A stretch of 64,000 nucleotides of DNA from Alphaproteobacteria bacterium. GTDB taxonomy: Bacteria; Pseudomonadota; Alphaproteobacteria; Micropepsales; Micropepsaceae. Positions 8,614-16,076 of the stretch are shown piece after piece (position 1 is the stretch's first letter; each line of letters opens with the position of its first letter). The position numbers were made by a program, and so were the translations under genes. The notes under the pieces were generated by a model. That model did no database searches. It was not told where the DNA came from and saw only the letters and a program-made list of their open reading frames with translations. Location of the stretch: assembly GCA_017307355.1 (NCBI GenBank), contig JAFKFG010000025.1, positions 48,461 to 112,460 on the forward strand. The letters run 5' to 3'.

Positions 8614-8645
8614 CCTCCGCGCGGGGAGAAAATCCCGCGCGGAGG
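8614..8645 (-). promoter_or_regulatory. Intercistronic hairpin burying the MaoC-like gene's ribosome binding site
   Basis: On the minus strand CCTCCGCGCGGG pairs perfectly with CCCGCGCGGAGG around an 8-nt loop (ATTTTCTC). The terminal GGAGG is the ribosome binding site of the TTG start at 8606. In RNA this would limit initiation unless opened, for example by ribosomes finishing wrbA 8 bp upstream. Confidence 0.55.
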
Positions 8646-8653
8646 ATCAGAAT

Positions 8654-9268
8654 TCAACCGTTCAGGGCGCGCAAGGCTCCCGCGACTTTTGCAATCCTGC
8701 GGCCTTGGAAACGGGCCACGTCCAGCTCTTCGGGCGTGGGACCGGAGGCCGGATTGCCCGATACCACACTGGGGCCATAGGGCGTGCCCGCGCCTTTGAA
8801 CATCACCGCATCGGCATAGCCGGTGGGCACGATGATCAGGCCCAGATGCGCCATGGGATTGAACATGGAGATGATGGTCGATTCATTGCCGCCATGGGGC
8901 GTCGCCGAGCCGGTGAAGGCGGCGCCCGCCTTGCCCACCAGCGCGCCTTTGACCCACAAGCCGCCCAGCCCATCGATATAGGCTTTCAGTTCCGACGACA
9001 CCGCACCGAAGCGGGTGGGCGTGCCGAAGACGATGCCGTCGGCCCAGACCGCGTCTTCGGCGGTGGGGGCCGGATAGCGGGCATTCATGGCTTCGGCGCT
9101 TTCCTTCCAGCCCGGCACCGAGCTCATGATGTCATGGCCGATCAGTTCGCGGGCCCGGCGCAGGCGCACTTCCGCGCCTTCGGCCTCGGCTCCTTCGGCC
9201 ACGGCCTTGGCCAATGCCTCGACGGTGCCGGTGCGCGAATAGAAAGGAATGAAGATCTTCGTGGCCAT
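8654..9268 (-). CDS. wrbA: NAD(P)H:quinone oxidoreductase, WrbA type IV
   Basis: Encodes 204 aa, a flavodoxin-like fold that binds FMN and reduces quinones by two electrons. Seen: KIFIPFYSRTGTVEALAKAVAEGAE (phosphate-binding loop), FGTPTRFGAVSSELKAYIDGLGGLW, and TGSATPHGGNESTI, all WrbA hallmarks. Length matches the family (about 200). AGGAG precedes ATG 9268. A LysR-type regulator is encoded divergently 96 bp away and is the likely controller; the MaoC-like gene follows in the same direction. Confidence 0.93.
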   Translation of the reverse strand: MATKIFIPFYSRTGTVEALAKAVAEGAEAEGAEVRLRRARELIGHDIMSSVPGWKESAEAMNARYPAPTAEDAVWADGIVFGTPTRFGAVSSELKAYIDGLGGLWVKGALVGKAGAAFTGSATPHGGNESTIISMFNPMAHLGLIIVPTGYADAVMFKGAGTPYGPSVVSGNPASGPTPEELDVARFQGRRIAKVAGALRALNG

Positions 9269-9327
9269 GACAGGCTCCTGCTGAACTGCCGAAGCGAATA
9301 TAGGCCGGCTGGATTGTTCTGAAAATT

Positions 9328-9354
9328 GGGATAATTCTGAACATTCTGTTCAAG
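9328..9354. promoter_or_regulatory. Candidate LysR operator in the wrbA-lysR gap
   Basis: The 96-bp divergent gap contains GAAC-ATTCT-GTTC (9339-9351), a short inverted repeat, 13 bp before the lysR-type start. LysR regulators usually bind interrupted dyads between divergent genes. Position supports it; the sequence is too short to be sure. Confidence 0.35.
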
Positions 9355-9364
9355 GACTTGGAAT

Positions 9365-10255
9365 ATGGAGCCCAAAGCCCCCACCCTGGACCAGATCGCG
9401 GTGTTTCTGGCGATCGTGGAAACCGGCAGCTTCGCGGCAGCGGGGCGCAAGTTGGGCCGGGCCACGTCGGCGGTGAGCTATGCCATCGCCAATCTGGAGG
9501 GCCAGCTGGGCCTGGAATTGTTCGTCCGCGCCGGCGCCAGCAAGCCGCGCCTCACCGAAGCGGGGCGGGCCATTCTGTCCGACGGGCGCGGCCTGGCGAT
9601 GGCCTTGGACGGACTGATCGCGAAAGCCCGGGGACTGACTCAAGGACTGGAGGCCGAAGTCAGCCTGGTGGTGGATGTGATGCTGCCGGCCAAGTTGGTG
9701 GTGAAGGCGCTGGATGAATTTCGCCGAAAATTTCCCACCGTGTCGCTGCGCCTTCGGGTCGAGGCCTTGGGCGCGGTGACGCAAGCGGTGTTGGACCGCG
9801 ATGCCCTGTTCGGCCTTTCCGGTCCTTTGGATATGGCCAGCGATCTTCTGGTTCGGGCTCCGGCGGGGGCGGTCAGGCTGATCCCGGTGGCTCATCCCGA
9901 TCATCCGCTGGCGGGCATGGGCAAGGTGACCAGCGCGTTGGCGCGGGATCATGTGCAACTGGTCCTGACGGATCGTTCCAGCCTCACCGCCGGACGCGAT
10001 CTGGGCGTGGTGGCGACGAAAAGCTGGCGGCTGGCCGATCTGGGCGCCAAGCATGCGCTGCTGCTGGCGGGCCTGGGTTGGGGCTCGATGCCCAAGCCGA
10101 TGGTATCGGACGACATCAAGCGTGGCCGGCTGGTCCGCCTGGCGATCGATGCCTGGGACGATGCGCAATACGGTTTCCACACGGTCCATCGCGCCGACAC
10201 GCCGCTGGGTCCGGCAGCCTCCTGGTTGATGGAACGGCTGGCGATGGAACGCTGA
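9365..10255 (+). CDS. LysR-family transcriptional regulator
   Basis: Encodes 296 aa. The N-terminal winged helix-turn-helix is clear (TLDQIAVFLAIVETGSFAAAGRKLGRATSAVSYAIANLEGQLG, about residues 7-50), followed by a linker helix and a periplasmic-binding-protein-like effector domain from about residue 95. AAGGA lies 8 bp before ATG 9365. It is divergent from wrbA, the common arrangement for a LysR protein and its target, suggesting a response to quinones or oxidants; the ligand is unknown. The gene stands alone. Confidence 0.92.
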   Translation: MEPKAPTLDQIAVFLAIVETGSFAAAGRKLGRATSAVSYAIANLEGQLGLELFVRAGASKPRLTEAGRAILSDGRGLAMALDGLIAKARGLTQGLEAEVSLVVDVMLPAKLVVKALDEFRRKFPTVSLRLRVEALGAVTQAVLDRDALFGLSGPLDMASDLLVRAPAGAVRLIPVAHPDHPLAGMGKVTSALARDHVQLVLTDRSSLTAGRDLGVVATKSWRLADLGAKHALLLAGLGWGSMPKPMVSDDIKRGRLVRLAIDAWDDAQYGFHTVHRADTPLGPAASWLMERLAMER

Positions 10256-10362
10256 CGACGATGGCCGCACGCTTGCGATAAAGCAGCATCGAAACACGCA
10301 TCCCCCCTCGCCCATTGACGGCAACACGCCTAAGCTCCCCGCCCCTTCCAACGGAGCAATCC

Positions 10363-10803
10363 ATGGCCAAAGCGAAGAAAGCCAAAGCAGGAAAATCCAA
10401 AGCCAAGAAATCCAAAGCCAAAAAGACCAAGGCAAAGAAGCCGGCGAAGCGCGCCGCCGCATCAGCCTCGCGCGGGCCCAAGAAAAGCAAAGCCAAGAAA
10501 GCCGCACCCAAGCGCAAATCCGCCAAGGCCAAACGTCCGGCCGCCGCTACGGCCAAGAAGAGCCCGGCGAAGAAAGCCAAAGCAGCGCCAAAAAAGAAAA
10601 AGCAGATTGTGGGCGAGGGCGACTATCAAGCCTCGCGCAAATTCCTCAAGGACGAAGCCAAGTTCGTGAAGCGCCACAGCGCCGAAATTCCGCAGATGGG
10701 CAAGGAGGCGGAAGCTGCCCTGGACGGTCCGCAGGGCGGGGAATTGCGCGCCGCCGAAGCCGAGGCCCGCAGCTATTCCAAGACGGGCGGCCCGGAAGAA
10801 TAA
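10363..10803 (+). CDS. Histone H1-like lysine/alanine-rich protein
   Basis: Encodes 146 aa from ATG 10363 (GGAG 7 bp upstream). Residues 1 to about 82 are almost only Lys, Ala, Ser, Pro and Arg in AKKxK repeats like the C-terminal tail of histone H1 and the bacterial H1-like proteins, which bind DNA without sequence specificity. The last about 60 residues are different: acidic, not repetitive (QIVGEGDYQASRKFLKDEA, EAEAALDGPQGGE). An extended start at 10315 is possible but adds unlike sequence. A terminator follows at 10829. Likely a nucleoid-associated protein; this is inference from composition. Confidence 0.75.
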   Translation: MAKAKKAKAGKSKAKKSKAKKTKAKKPAKRAAASASRGPKKSKAKKAAPKRKSAKAKRPAAATAKKSPAKKAKAAPKKKKQIVGEGDYQASRKFLKDEAKFVKRHSAEIPQMGKEAEAALDGPQGGELRAAEAEARSYSKTGGPEE

Positions 10804-10828
10804 GACGGCCGATTTCCGTTCGACAGCA

Positions 10829-10865
10829 AAACGCCGCGGTCATGAAAACCGCGGCGTTTGCATTT
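10829..10865 (+). terminator. Rho-independent terminator after the H1-like gene
   Basis: AAACGCCGCGGT (10829-10840), 7-nt loop, ACCGCGGCGTTT (10848-10859): a perfect 12-bp stem beginning 25 bp after the stop codon, followed by a short T-containing tail (GCATTTC). Confidence 0.85.
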
Positions 10866-10887
10866 CTGCTTATTCCAGAATCCGAAA

Positions 10888-10918
10888 TTAGCTCTTCGGC
10901 TTGAAATCCAGCGCCGCG
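10888..10918 (-). pseudogene. Duplicated 3' end of msrB (31 bp relic)
   Basis: These 31 bases match the 3' end of msrB (11053-11083) at 29 positions and on the minus strand encode AALDFKPKS and a stop, against AALDFKPKN and a stop in msrB. Similarity ends sharply on both sides. It is either a relic of a second msrB or a duplication made when the 10919-11052 segment, which carries repeat D, was inserted. Confidence 0.5.
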
Positions 10919-10987
10919 AACTTTTCTGGGTCGCGCGGCCCGGGCGCGGATGCGCCCAATTATTCTAAGGGCGCCTCCGGCGCCACT

Positions 10988-11023
10988 CGGAAAACCGGCG
11001 GCCACTTTTCCTGGCCGCGCTCC
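10988..11023 (+). repeat. Dispersed repeat D, copy 2
   Basis: CGGAAAACCGGCGGCCACTT, then TTCCTGG and CGCGCTCC. Matches copy 1 (21-56) in order and spacing of words. It lies in the gap between the msrB relic and msrB. Nothing else is recognised in this 250-bp gap. Confidence 0.5.
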
Positions 11024-11052
11024 CGCGTCGCGGCGCTTTCCTGTACCTCGCC

Positions 11053-11451
11053 TTAGTTCTTCGGTTTGAAATCCAGCGCCGCGCCGTTGATGCAGTAACG
11101 CTCGCCCGTGGGCCGGGGGCCATCGGGAAAGACATGGCCCAGATGGCCGCCGCAGCGCGCGCAATTCACTTCGGTGCGCACCATGCCATGGCTTGCGTCG
11201 GTGGTGGTGGCCACCGCGTCCGGCATCGGCGCATAGAAGCTGGGCCAGCCCGATCCGCTTTCATATTTGGTGCCCGACTCGAAAAGTTCCGCGCCACAGC
11301 CGGCGCAGAGAAATTCGCCGCTGCGTTTTTCGTAATTGAGCGGGCTGGTTCCGGCGGGCTCCGTGCCATGCTGGCGCAGCACCCGGTAGCGATCCGCCGA
11401 AAGCTGCTCGCGCCATTCGCTGTCGCTCTTCACGATTTTTTCGTTGCTCAT
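11053..11451 (-). CDS. msrB: Peptide-methionine (R)-S-oxide reductase MsrB
   Basis: Encodes 132 aa and repairs methionine-R-sulfoxide in oxidised proteins. Zinc cysteines are at 49 and 52 (LCAGCG) and 97 and 100 (CARCGGHLGHVF); the catalytic cysteine is Cys120 in RYCINGAALDF; the substrate motif SGSGWPSFY is intact. I chose ATG 11451 (MSNEKIVKSD) because AAGGA lies 7 bp upstream and this matches the family length. No msrA is adjacent. Its last 31 bases are duplicated at 10888-10918. Confidence 0.95.
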   Translation of the reverse strand: MSNEKIVKSDSEWREQLSADRYRVLRQHGTEPAGTSPLNYEKRSGEFLCAGCGAELFESGTKYESGSGWPSFYAPMPDAVATTTDASHGMVRTEVNCARCGGHLGHVFPDGPRPTGERYCINGAALDFKPKN

Positions 11452-11518
11452 ATCGATATCCTTTCGATATCCCATTCGTCCCGGCCGGGATTTGGTTACC
11501 CGGATTGCGTCCTGCAAG

Positions 11519-12061
11519 TCACGGCGCCTCCCGCAGGACGGTCCTGAGTGTATCGGTGAGCTTGCCGGTGTTGCCGAACTGAAAATTCGCGCCATAGGCG
11601 ATGTCATCCACCCGCCAGCCCGCCGCCGTGTTGATCAGAAGCAGCGTGTCGGTCCAGGTCACCGGCGGACGGCCTTGCTGCGCATGGGTGAAGTTGACGG
11701 GGCAGCGCGCGGTGGTTCCGCTGGCATTGCAAGTGCCCAGCTTCCAGGCGGTGGCCCCTTCGAACATGGACGAAAACAGATCCCCTTCGATCAGGGGCGG
11801 CGAATTCTTGAATTTGCTCGCGAACCGCGCTTCGGCCGCGGCGCCGTCGGCCAGCATTTTGTTCAAGGCCGGCGACAGGTACGGCGCGAGCCTGGTCCGC
11901 CCGCCGGCATCGGGAATGCCGGCTGACGGATGAAAGCTGCCATAAGCGCCCAGAAATCCGGCGGCCACGCCCGTCATGGCGGTCTGGGCCGCCAGCGGCG
12001 CGGCAAACAGAACCGCAAGGCCGGCCAGGGCGCCGATCTTGCTGGCGCGCGAAAAATTCAT
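11519..12061 (-). CDS. Exported DUF3828-like hypothetical protein
   Basis: Encodes 180 aa with a signal peptide ([26 protein letters not shown]). The mature part ([24 protein letters not shown], then [25 protein letters not shown]) resembles the DUF3828/NTF2-like periplasmic proteins; this is a fold-level guess. Two cysteines ([14 protein letters not shown]) could form a disulfide. Its ATG overlaps the mscL stop by 4 bp (ATGA), so it is translationally coupled to mscL. Function unknown. Confidence 0.75.
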   Translation of the reverse strand: MNFSRASKIGALAGLAVLFAAPLAAQTAMTGVAAGFLGAYGSFHPSAGIPDAGGRTRLAPYLSPALNKMLADGAAAEARFASKFKNSPPLIEGDLFSSMFEGATAWKLGTCNASGTTARCPVNFTHAQQGRPPVTWTDTLLLINTAAGWRVDDIAYGANFQFGNTGKLTDTLRTVLREAP

Positions 12062-12480
12062 CCCCGCGCCTTCAGGCCGTCGCGGATTTCGCGCAGCAGC
12101 AGCACTTCTTCGGACGGCGGCGGAGGCGCGGCTTCGGGAGCAGGCGCGGGCGTGGTCAGCTTGTTGATCTGGCGGATCAGGAGGAAGAGCACGAAGGCCA
12201 CGATCAGGAAGTTGATCACCGCATTCACGAACAGGCCGTAATTCAGGGTCACATCCTTGGCGGCTTTCGCCGCGGCCAAGGTGTCGACCGCATGGTCGCC
12301 TTTCAGGACGACAAAGAAGTTGGAGAAATCCACCCCGCCCAGCGCCAGGCCGACCGGCGGCATGATGATGTCATTGACCAGCGATGTGACGATGCCGGTG
12401 AAGGAGGCGCCGATGATCACACCGACCGCCAGGTCCAGCACGTTGCCGCGCATCGCGAATTTCTTGAATTCCTCGAACAT
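12058..12480 (-). CDS. mscL: Large-conductance mechanosensitive channel MscL
   Basis: Encodes 140 aa. The N-terminal [27 protein letters not shown] and first transmembrane helix, the periplasmic loop, the second helix ([22 protein letters not shown]) and the C-terminal cytosolic helix ([16 protein letters not shown]) are all typical. A proline/alanine-rich linker ([14 protein letters not shown]) separates them. It opens at high membrane tension to release solutes during hypo-osmotic shock. The downstream DUF3828-like gene overlaps its stop. Confidence 0.97.
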   Translation of the reverse strand: MFEEFKKFAMRGNVLDLAVGVIIGASFTGIVTSLVNDIIMPPVGLALGGVDFSNFFVVLKGDHAVDTLAAAKAAKDVTLNYGLFVNAVINFLIVAFVLFLLIRQINKLTTPAPAPEAAPPPPSEEVLLLREIRDGLKARG

Positions 12481-12512
12481 GGAAACTCCACCCTAAATTT
12501 CCGGTGGGCCAA

Positions 12513-12551
12513 GGCTAAAGCGCGATCCGGAAAAGTGGAAGCCGGTTTTCC
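12513..12551 (-). repeat. Dispersed repeat D, copy 3 (inverted)
   Basis: Read on the minus strand: CGGAAAACCGGCTTCCACTT, then TTCCGGATCGCGCTTTAG. This is the most complete of the three copies and lies just upstream of mscL, in the gap to the VanZ-like gene. Confidence 0.55.
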
Positions 12552-12615
12552 GCAAGATCGCGCGATAAATCAATAAACTAGGGCCCGATCGCGATTCAGA
12601 GACGCGCGATCGGCC

Positions 12616-12996
12616 CTAGTCGGAGGCGGAGCCTGCAACAAGCGCGCGATCGCGGAACAAAAGCAAAATCGTGGCGGCCGCCAGGGTGCCCAGCAGCGCG
12701 CCCAGGCTGTTGGCGACGAAGTCCAGAATCTCGGCATCGCGGCCGGTAAAGGCCTGAATGATTTCCAGCGCCCCGCTCAAAAGGATCACGCCGGCGATGG
12801 CGGCCGCCAGCCTGGGGCGAAGTCCCAGGATCATGGTCGCCATGCTGGCGAGGCCGAAATAGGCGATGAAATGGTCCGCCTTGTCCCAATCGAGCAGGCC
12901 GGTGAGATGCGGCGGGTTGGGCGTCAGTTCGCCCCAGGCAATCAATGCCACGCCCGGCCAGAACAGCCAGAGCGACAGAACGCGAAGAAATTTCAC
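12616..12996 (-). CDS. VanZ-like membrane protein
   Basis: About 126 aa with four hydrophobic helices: FLRVLSLWLFWPGVALIAWG, then FIAYFGLASMATMILGL, then AAAIAGVILLSGALEIIQAF, then FVANSLGALLGTLAAATILLLF. The motif DKADHFIAYFGLA and the ALEIIQAFTGRDAEILDFVANSLGALLG stretch are hallmarks of the VanZ-like family, named for a teicoplanin-resistance protein; chromosomal members have no proven role. The frame opens with TTG 12999 then GTG 12996; GGAAAG is better placed for the GTG. It stands alone. Confidence 0.8.
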   Translation of the reverse strand: MKFLRVLSLWLFWPGVALIAWGELTPNPPHLTGLLDWDKADHFIAYFGLASMATMILGLRPRLAAAIAGVILLSGALEIIQAFTGRDAEILDFVANSLGALLGTLAAATILLLFRDRALVAGSASD

Positions 12997-13067
12997 CAAG
13001 ATGCTTTCCGTGTTGCCGGTCCAATCCAGTCTGGCCGGGGAATGTGGCCAGGATCAGGCGGCCAATA

Positions 13068-13739
13068 TCAGGCGGTTTGCGCGTTGGCGACCAACGCCTG
13101 GGGCACGGTAATGCAAAATGTGACGCCCAGGCTACCGGACGAGATCTCCAGCCGCGCGTCCATCTCGGCCGTCATGGCGCGGACGATCTGAAATCCAATG
13201 CCGCCATCGGTGTCGGTGTTGAAACCTTCCGGCAGGCCCACGCCATCGTCACTGACGCGCACCATCAGATCGCCATTCGCCAAGGCTTCGCAATCCACGT
13301 CCATACGCACCGGCACGCGGGACGGATGGGCATACTTCATGGAATTGGTGAGAAGCTCGCAAAGGATCAGGGTCAAGGGCTGAACATTTCTGGCCAGCAC
13401 ATGACAATTGGCCCCGTGATACGCGATCAGGACAGGCTGCTGTTCCGACGAAAAGGCCGTCACCAGCGTGTCGCCAAGATCCCGCAGATGCGCACTGAGA
13501 TCGACGGTACCGTCTGCAGGCATATGGGCCAGCATGCGGTGGAGTTGACCCAAGGTGGCGATCCGGGCGGCGATGCCGTCGAACATCAGCCGGACTTCGG
13601 CATTGCTGAACGGCCTGGAGACCCGGCCGGCCTGTTTGGCCTGCATCCGCACCAAGCCGCTGAGAAGGCTCAGGCTGTTGGCGACCCTGTGATTGGCTTC
13701 GGTGACCCGGTCGGGCCGGGGGGTGAGGATTGCGTCCAT
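13068..13739 (-). CDS. Sensor-less histidine kinase (HisKA_2/HWE type)
   Basis: Encodes 223 aa. The phosphoacceptor segment EANHRVANSLSLLSGLV (His17) belongs to the HisKA_2 class; the ATPase domain has the N box LCELLTNSMKYAH (Asn131), the G1 box VSDDGVGLPEGF and G2 GGIGFQIV. No sensor, PAS or membrane domain precedes it, so it is a bare transmitter module fed by another protein, or a phosphotransferase. GGAGG lies 5 bp before ATG 13739. Kinases of this class often feed the PhyR-EcfG general stress response in alphaproteobacteria, and the divergent neighbour has an EcfG-like promoter. Confidence 0.88.
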   Translation of the reverse strand: MDAILTPRPDRVTEANHRVANSLSLLSGLVRMQAKQAGRVSRPFSNAEVRLMFDGIAARIATLGQLHRMLAHMPADGTVDLSAHLRDLGDTLVTAFSSEQQPVLIAYHGANCHVLARNVQPLTLILCELLTNSMKYAHPSRVPVRMDVDCEALANGDLMVRVSDDGVGLPEGFNTDTDGGIGFQIVRAMTAEMDARLEISSGSLGVTFCITVPQALVANAQTA

Positions 13740-13865
13740 GGCAGCCCTCCTTTCGCTGTCCCAGCCTAGCCCGGGACGGAGAGGGCCGCAAGAATTTTTC
13801 TATTATAAATCAATGGCTTGAATTAGCAAACGGCTATTTTGGTACGCTTTCGGCTCTTGCAGCGA

Positions 13866-13891
13866 GGAACACAAGTTCCGTATTGATCGTT
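13866..13891 (+). promoter_or_regulatory. EcfG-type stress promoter upstream of the RHH gene
   Basis: GGAAC at 13866-13870, 17-bp spacer, CGTT at 13888-13891: an exact match to the alphaproteobacterial general-stress sigma factor EcfG consensus (GGAAC, 16-17 bp, CGTT). It faces the RHH gene, 90 bp upstream of its start. One such match could arise by chance in 64 kb, so position and neighbour carry the weight. Confidence 0.5.
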
Positions 13892-13980
13892 CACTCGGGC
13901 GTACCCGCCGTCTGGGTACTTTGCTAAGAATGAGTATTTTGGCGAAATCCGTTTAATGCCAAGGTCTTAGGAGATCACCC

Positions 13981-14238
13981 ATGACCGGCCAGACCCGGGG
14001 CGAGCGGCTTCAGATCATGCTGACGGATAAGGAGCTTGACGCCCTGGACACTTGGCGGTTCAACCGGCGCATGCCCAGCCGAGCTTCGGCCGTGCGCGAG
14101 CTTTTGAAGCGCGGACTGGCGGCGGAAGGCTTCGATCTGGTCGAAGGGGGCAGCAAATCTCAGGATTTCGGCGTCACCGGCAAATCCTCGTCCAGCCCTA
14201 CCCGCGACCGCCGCGACGATAACGAGGATTCGCCCTAA
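13981..14238 (+). CDS. Ribbon-helix-helix-like small protein
   Basis: Encodes 85 aa. Residues 9-50 (RLQIMLTDKELDALDTWRFNRRMPSRASAVRELLKRGL) fit a ribbon-helix-helix DNA-binding fold: a short strand followed by two helices with SRASAVRELL. The tail is polar and charged, probably disordered. AGGAG lies 8 bp before ATG 13981. Similar short proteins are common in alphaproteobacteria as presumed regulators or NikR/CopG-like antitoxins; no toxin gene adjoins here. The EcfG-like promoter at 13866 suggests stress control. Confidence 0.75.
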   Translation: MTGQTRGERLQIMLTDKELDALDTWRFNRRMPSRASAVRELLKRGLAAEGFDLVEGGSKSQDFGVTGKSSSSPTRDRRDDNEDSP

Positions 14239-14362
14239 GCCCGGGCCTTGCCTTTCTTCCGGTTTTGCCTTTTAACGCGCCCTCTTTCGGGCCGCCCGGC
14301 TGGGCATGCCGTGGCGACCCATGAAAGCTATCGCGGGCATCCGTCCGCCAGAGGAGAGCGAA

Positions 14363-14554
14363 ATGCCCAAGATGAAGACCAAGTCGGGCGCCAAAAAGCG
14401 CTTCAAATTCACCGCGACCGGAAAGCTTAAGACCGGCAAGGCCTATAAGCGCCACCGCCTGATCAGCAAGTCCAAGCGGACCCGCAAAGAACTTCACGAC
14501 ACTGTGTCGGTGTCCGAAACCCAGCGCGTCAAGCGCTGGATGCCCTACGCGTAA
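14363..14554 (+). CDS. rpmI: 50S ribosomal protein bL35
   Basis: Encodes 63 aa starting [23 protein letters not shown], highly basic, ending RVKRWMPYA. Part of the large ribosomal subunit. It starts the rpmI-rplT-pheS-pheT run; infC, often upstream, is absent. GAGGAG is centred about 10 bp before ATG 14363. The 124-bp leader upstream (14239-14362) could hold the autoregulatory site known for this operon in other bacteria, but I cannot fold a convincing one. Confidence 0.97.
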   Translation: MPKMKTKSGAKKRFKFTATGKLKTGKAYKRHRLISKSKRTRKELHDTVSVSETQRVKRWMPYA

Positions 14555-14566
14555 GGAGGCCACACC

Positions 14567-14923
14567 ATGTCCCGTTCTCCCCGCGCCGTACCCAGCCGCG
14601 CCCGCCGCAACAAGGTTCTCAAGCAGGCCAAGGGCTTCCGCGGCCGCCGCAAAAACAACATCACCACGGCCAATGCCGCGGTCGATAAGTCGCTGCAGCA
14701 CAATTACATCGGCCGCAAGGAGCGCAAGCGCAACTTCCGCGCCTTGTGGATCCAGCGCATCAACGCGGCCTGTCGCGAGCATGGCGTCACCTATAGCCGA
14801 TTTATCAGCGGGCTCGCCGGCGCCGGTATCGAGATCGACCGCAAGGTTCTGTCCGACCTCGCCATTCACGAGCCCGCCGCCTTCAAGGCTCTGGTGGATC
14901 AGGCAGGCGCGGCGAAAGCCTGA
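14567..14923 (+). CDS. rplT: 50S ribosomal protein bL20
   Basis: Encodes 118 aa with the typical [15 protein letters not shown] N-terminus (here [25 protein letters not shown]), [26 protein letters not shown] core, and [18 protein letters not shown] end. It binds 23S rRNA early in 50S assembly and in several bacteria represses its own operon. It follows rpmI by 12 bp with AAGGAGG between. Length equals the family norm. Confidence 0.97.
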   Translation: MSRSPRAVPSRARRNKVLKQAKGFRGRRKNNITTANAAVDKSLQHNYIGRKERKRNFRALWIQRINAACREHGVTYSRFISGLAGAGIEIDRKVLSDLAIHEPAAFKALVDQAGAAKA

Positions 14924-14943
14924 TTTCAAACTCCATCGGAGCA

Positions 14944-14970
14944 AGCGGCCTGCTATGAAAGCGGGCCGCT
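14944..14970 (+). other. Hairpin in the rplT-pheS gap
   Basis: AGCGGCC (14944-14950) pairs with GGCCGCT (14964-14970). No T-run follows, so it may attenuate or process the transcript rather than terminate it. It separates ribosomal protein genes from synthetase genes, where differing expression is useful. Confidence 0.4.
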
Positions 14971-14996
14971 GATTCCTTTCATGGATTTGGTCTCCG

Positions 14997-16076
14997 ATGG
15001 CTGACGCATCTTCCCTTCAGTCCGATATTCTGGCGCAGGTTCTGGCTGCCGGTGACGAAGCCGCGCTGGAAGCGGTCCGCGTTGCCGCCCTGGGCAAAAA
15101 AGGTTCGGTCAGCGAGCTTTTGAAAACGCTGGGCGCCATGAGCCCGGACGAGCGCAAGACCCAGGGCCCGCTGCTCAACAGCCTGCGCGATGCCGTTACT
15201 GACGCGATCACCGCGCGCAAGGCCGAGTTGGCCGATGCGGCGCTGGACGCGCGGCTGAAGACCGAAACCGTCGATGTGAGCTTGCCGCCCCGCCCGGAAC
15301 TGCAAGGCAGCGTGCATCCCATCGCCCAGGTGCTGGACGAGATCACCGCCATCTTCGCCGATATGGGCTTTGCCGTCGCCGAAGGCCCGGATGTCGAATA
15401 TGACGATTACAATTTCACCAAGCTGAACATTCCGCCCGACCATCCCGCACGCCAGATGCAGGATACCTTCTATGTGGCGCCGCAGCCGGACGGCAGCAGC
15501 CATGTGCTGCGCACCCATACCTCGCCGGTGCAGGTGCGCACCATGCTGAACCAGAAGCCGCCCATCCGCATCATTTCGCCGGGCCGCACCTATCGGGTGG
15601 ATTCCGACGCCACCCATTCGCCCATGTTCCACCAGGTGGAAGCCCTGGTGGTGGACGAAGGCATTCACCTGGGCCATCTGAAATGGACGGTGGAAGAATT
15701 CTGCAAGGCCTTCTTCGAGATCGACGACATCGAGCTCAGGGCTCGTCCCAGCTTCTTCCCGTTCACGGAGCCGAGTCTCGAATGGGACATGCGCTGCGAC
15801 CGTTCGGTGCCGGGCAAGATCACTTTCGGTCACGGCAATGATTGGCTGGAGCTGGGCGGCTCCGGCCTGGTGCATCCCAAAGTGCTGGCCAATTGCGGCA
15901 TCGATCCCACCCGCTATACCGGCTTTGCCTTCGGCTTCGGCCTGGACCGGATGGCGATGCTGAAATACGGCATTCCCGACATCCGCAGCTTCTTCGAATC
16001 CGACCTGCGCTGGCTGCGTCATTACGGCTTCGCGGCGCTGGACATTCCGACGCTCGACGGAGGGTTGTCGAAATGA
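14997..16076 (+). CDS. pheS: Phenylalanine-tRNA ligase alpha subunit
   Basis: Encodes 359 aa. An N-terminal coiled-coil region (about 1-100) is followed by the class II catalytic core: motif 1 near [19 protein letters not shown], motif 2 with [25 protein letters not shown], and motif 3 [34 protein letters not shown] is the phenylalanine-pocket segment. It charges tRNA-Phe as an alpha2beta2 enzyme with PheT, whose ATG overlaps its stop by 4 bp. Confidence 0.98.
   Translation: MADASSLQSDILAQVLAAGDEAALEAVRVAALGKKGSVSELLKTLGAMSPDERKTQGPLLNSLRDAVTDAITARKAELADAALDARLKTETVDVSLPPRPELQGSVHPIAQVLDEITAIFADMGFAVAEGPDVEYDDYNFTKLNIPPDHPARQMQDTFYVAPQPDGSSHVLRTHTSPVQVRTMLNQKPPIRIISPGRTYRVDSDATHSPMFHQVEALVVDEGIHLGHLKWTVEEFCKAFFEIDDIELRARPSFFPFTEPSLEWDMRCDRSVPGKITFGHGNDWLELGGSGLVHPKVLANCGIDPTRYTGFAFGFGLDRMAMLKYGIPDIRSFFESDLRWLRHYGFAALDIPTLDGGLSK

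Noticed and set aside
14239..14362. Possible L20 autoregulatory leader before rpmI
   Set aside because: No convincing pseudoknot or rRNA-like fold could be drawn by eye.
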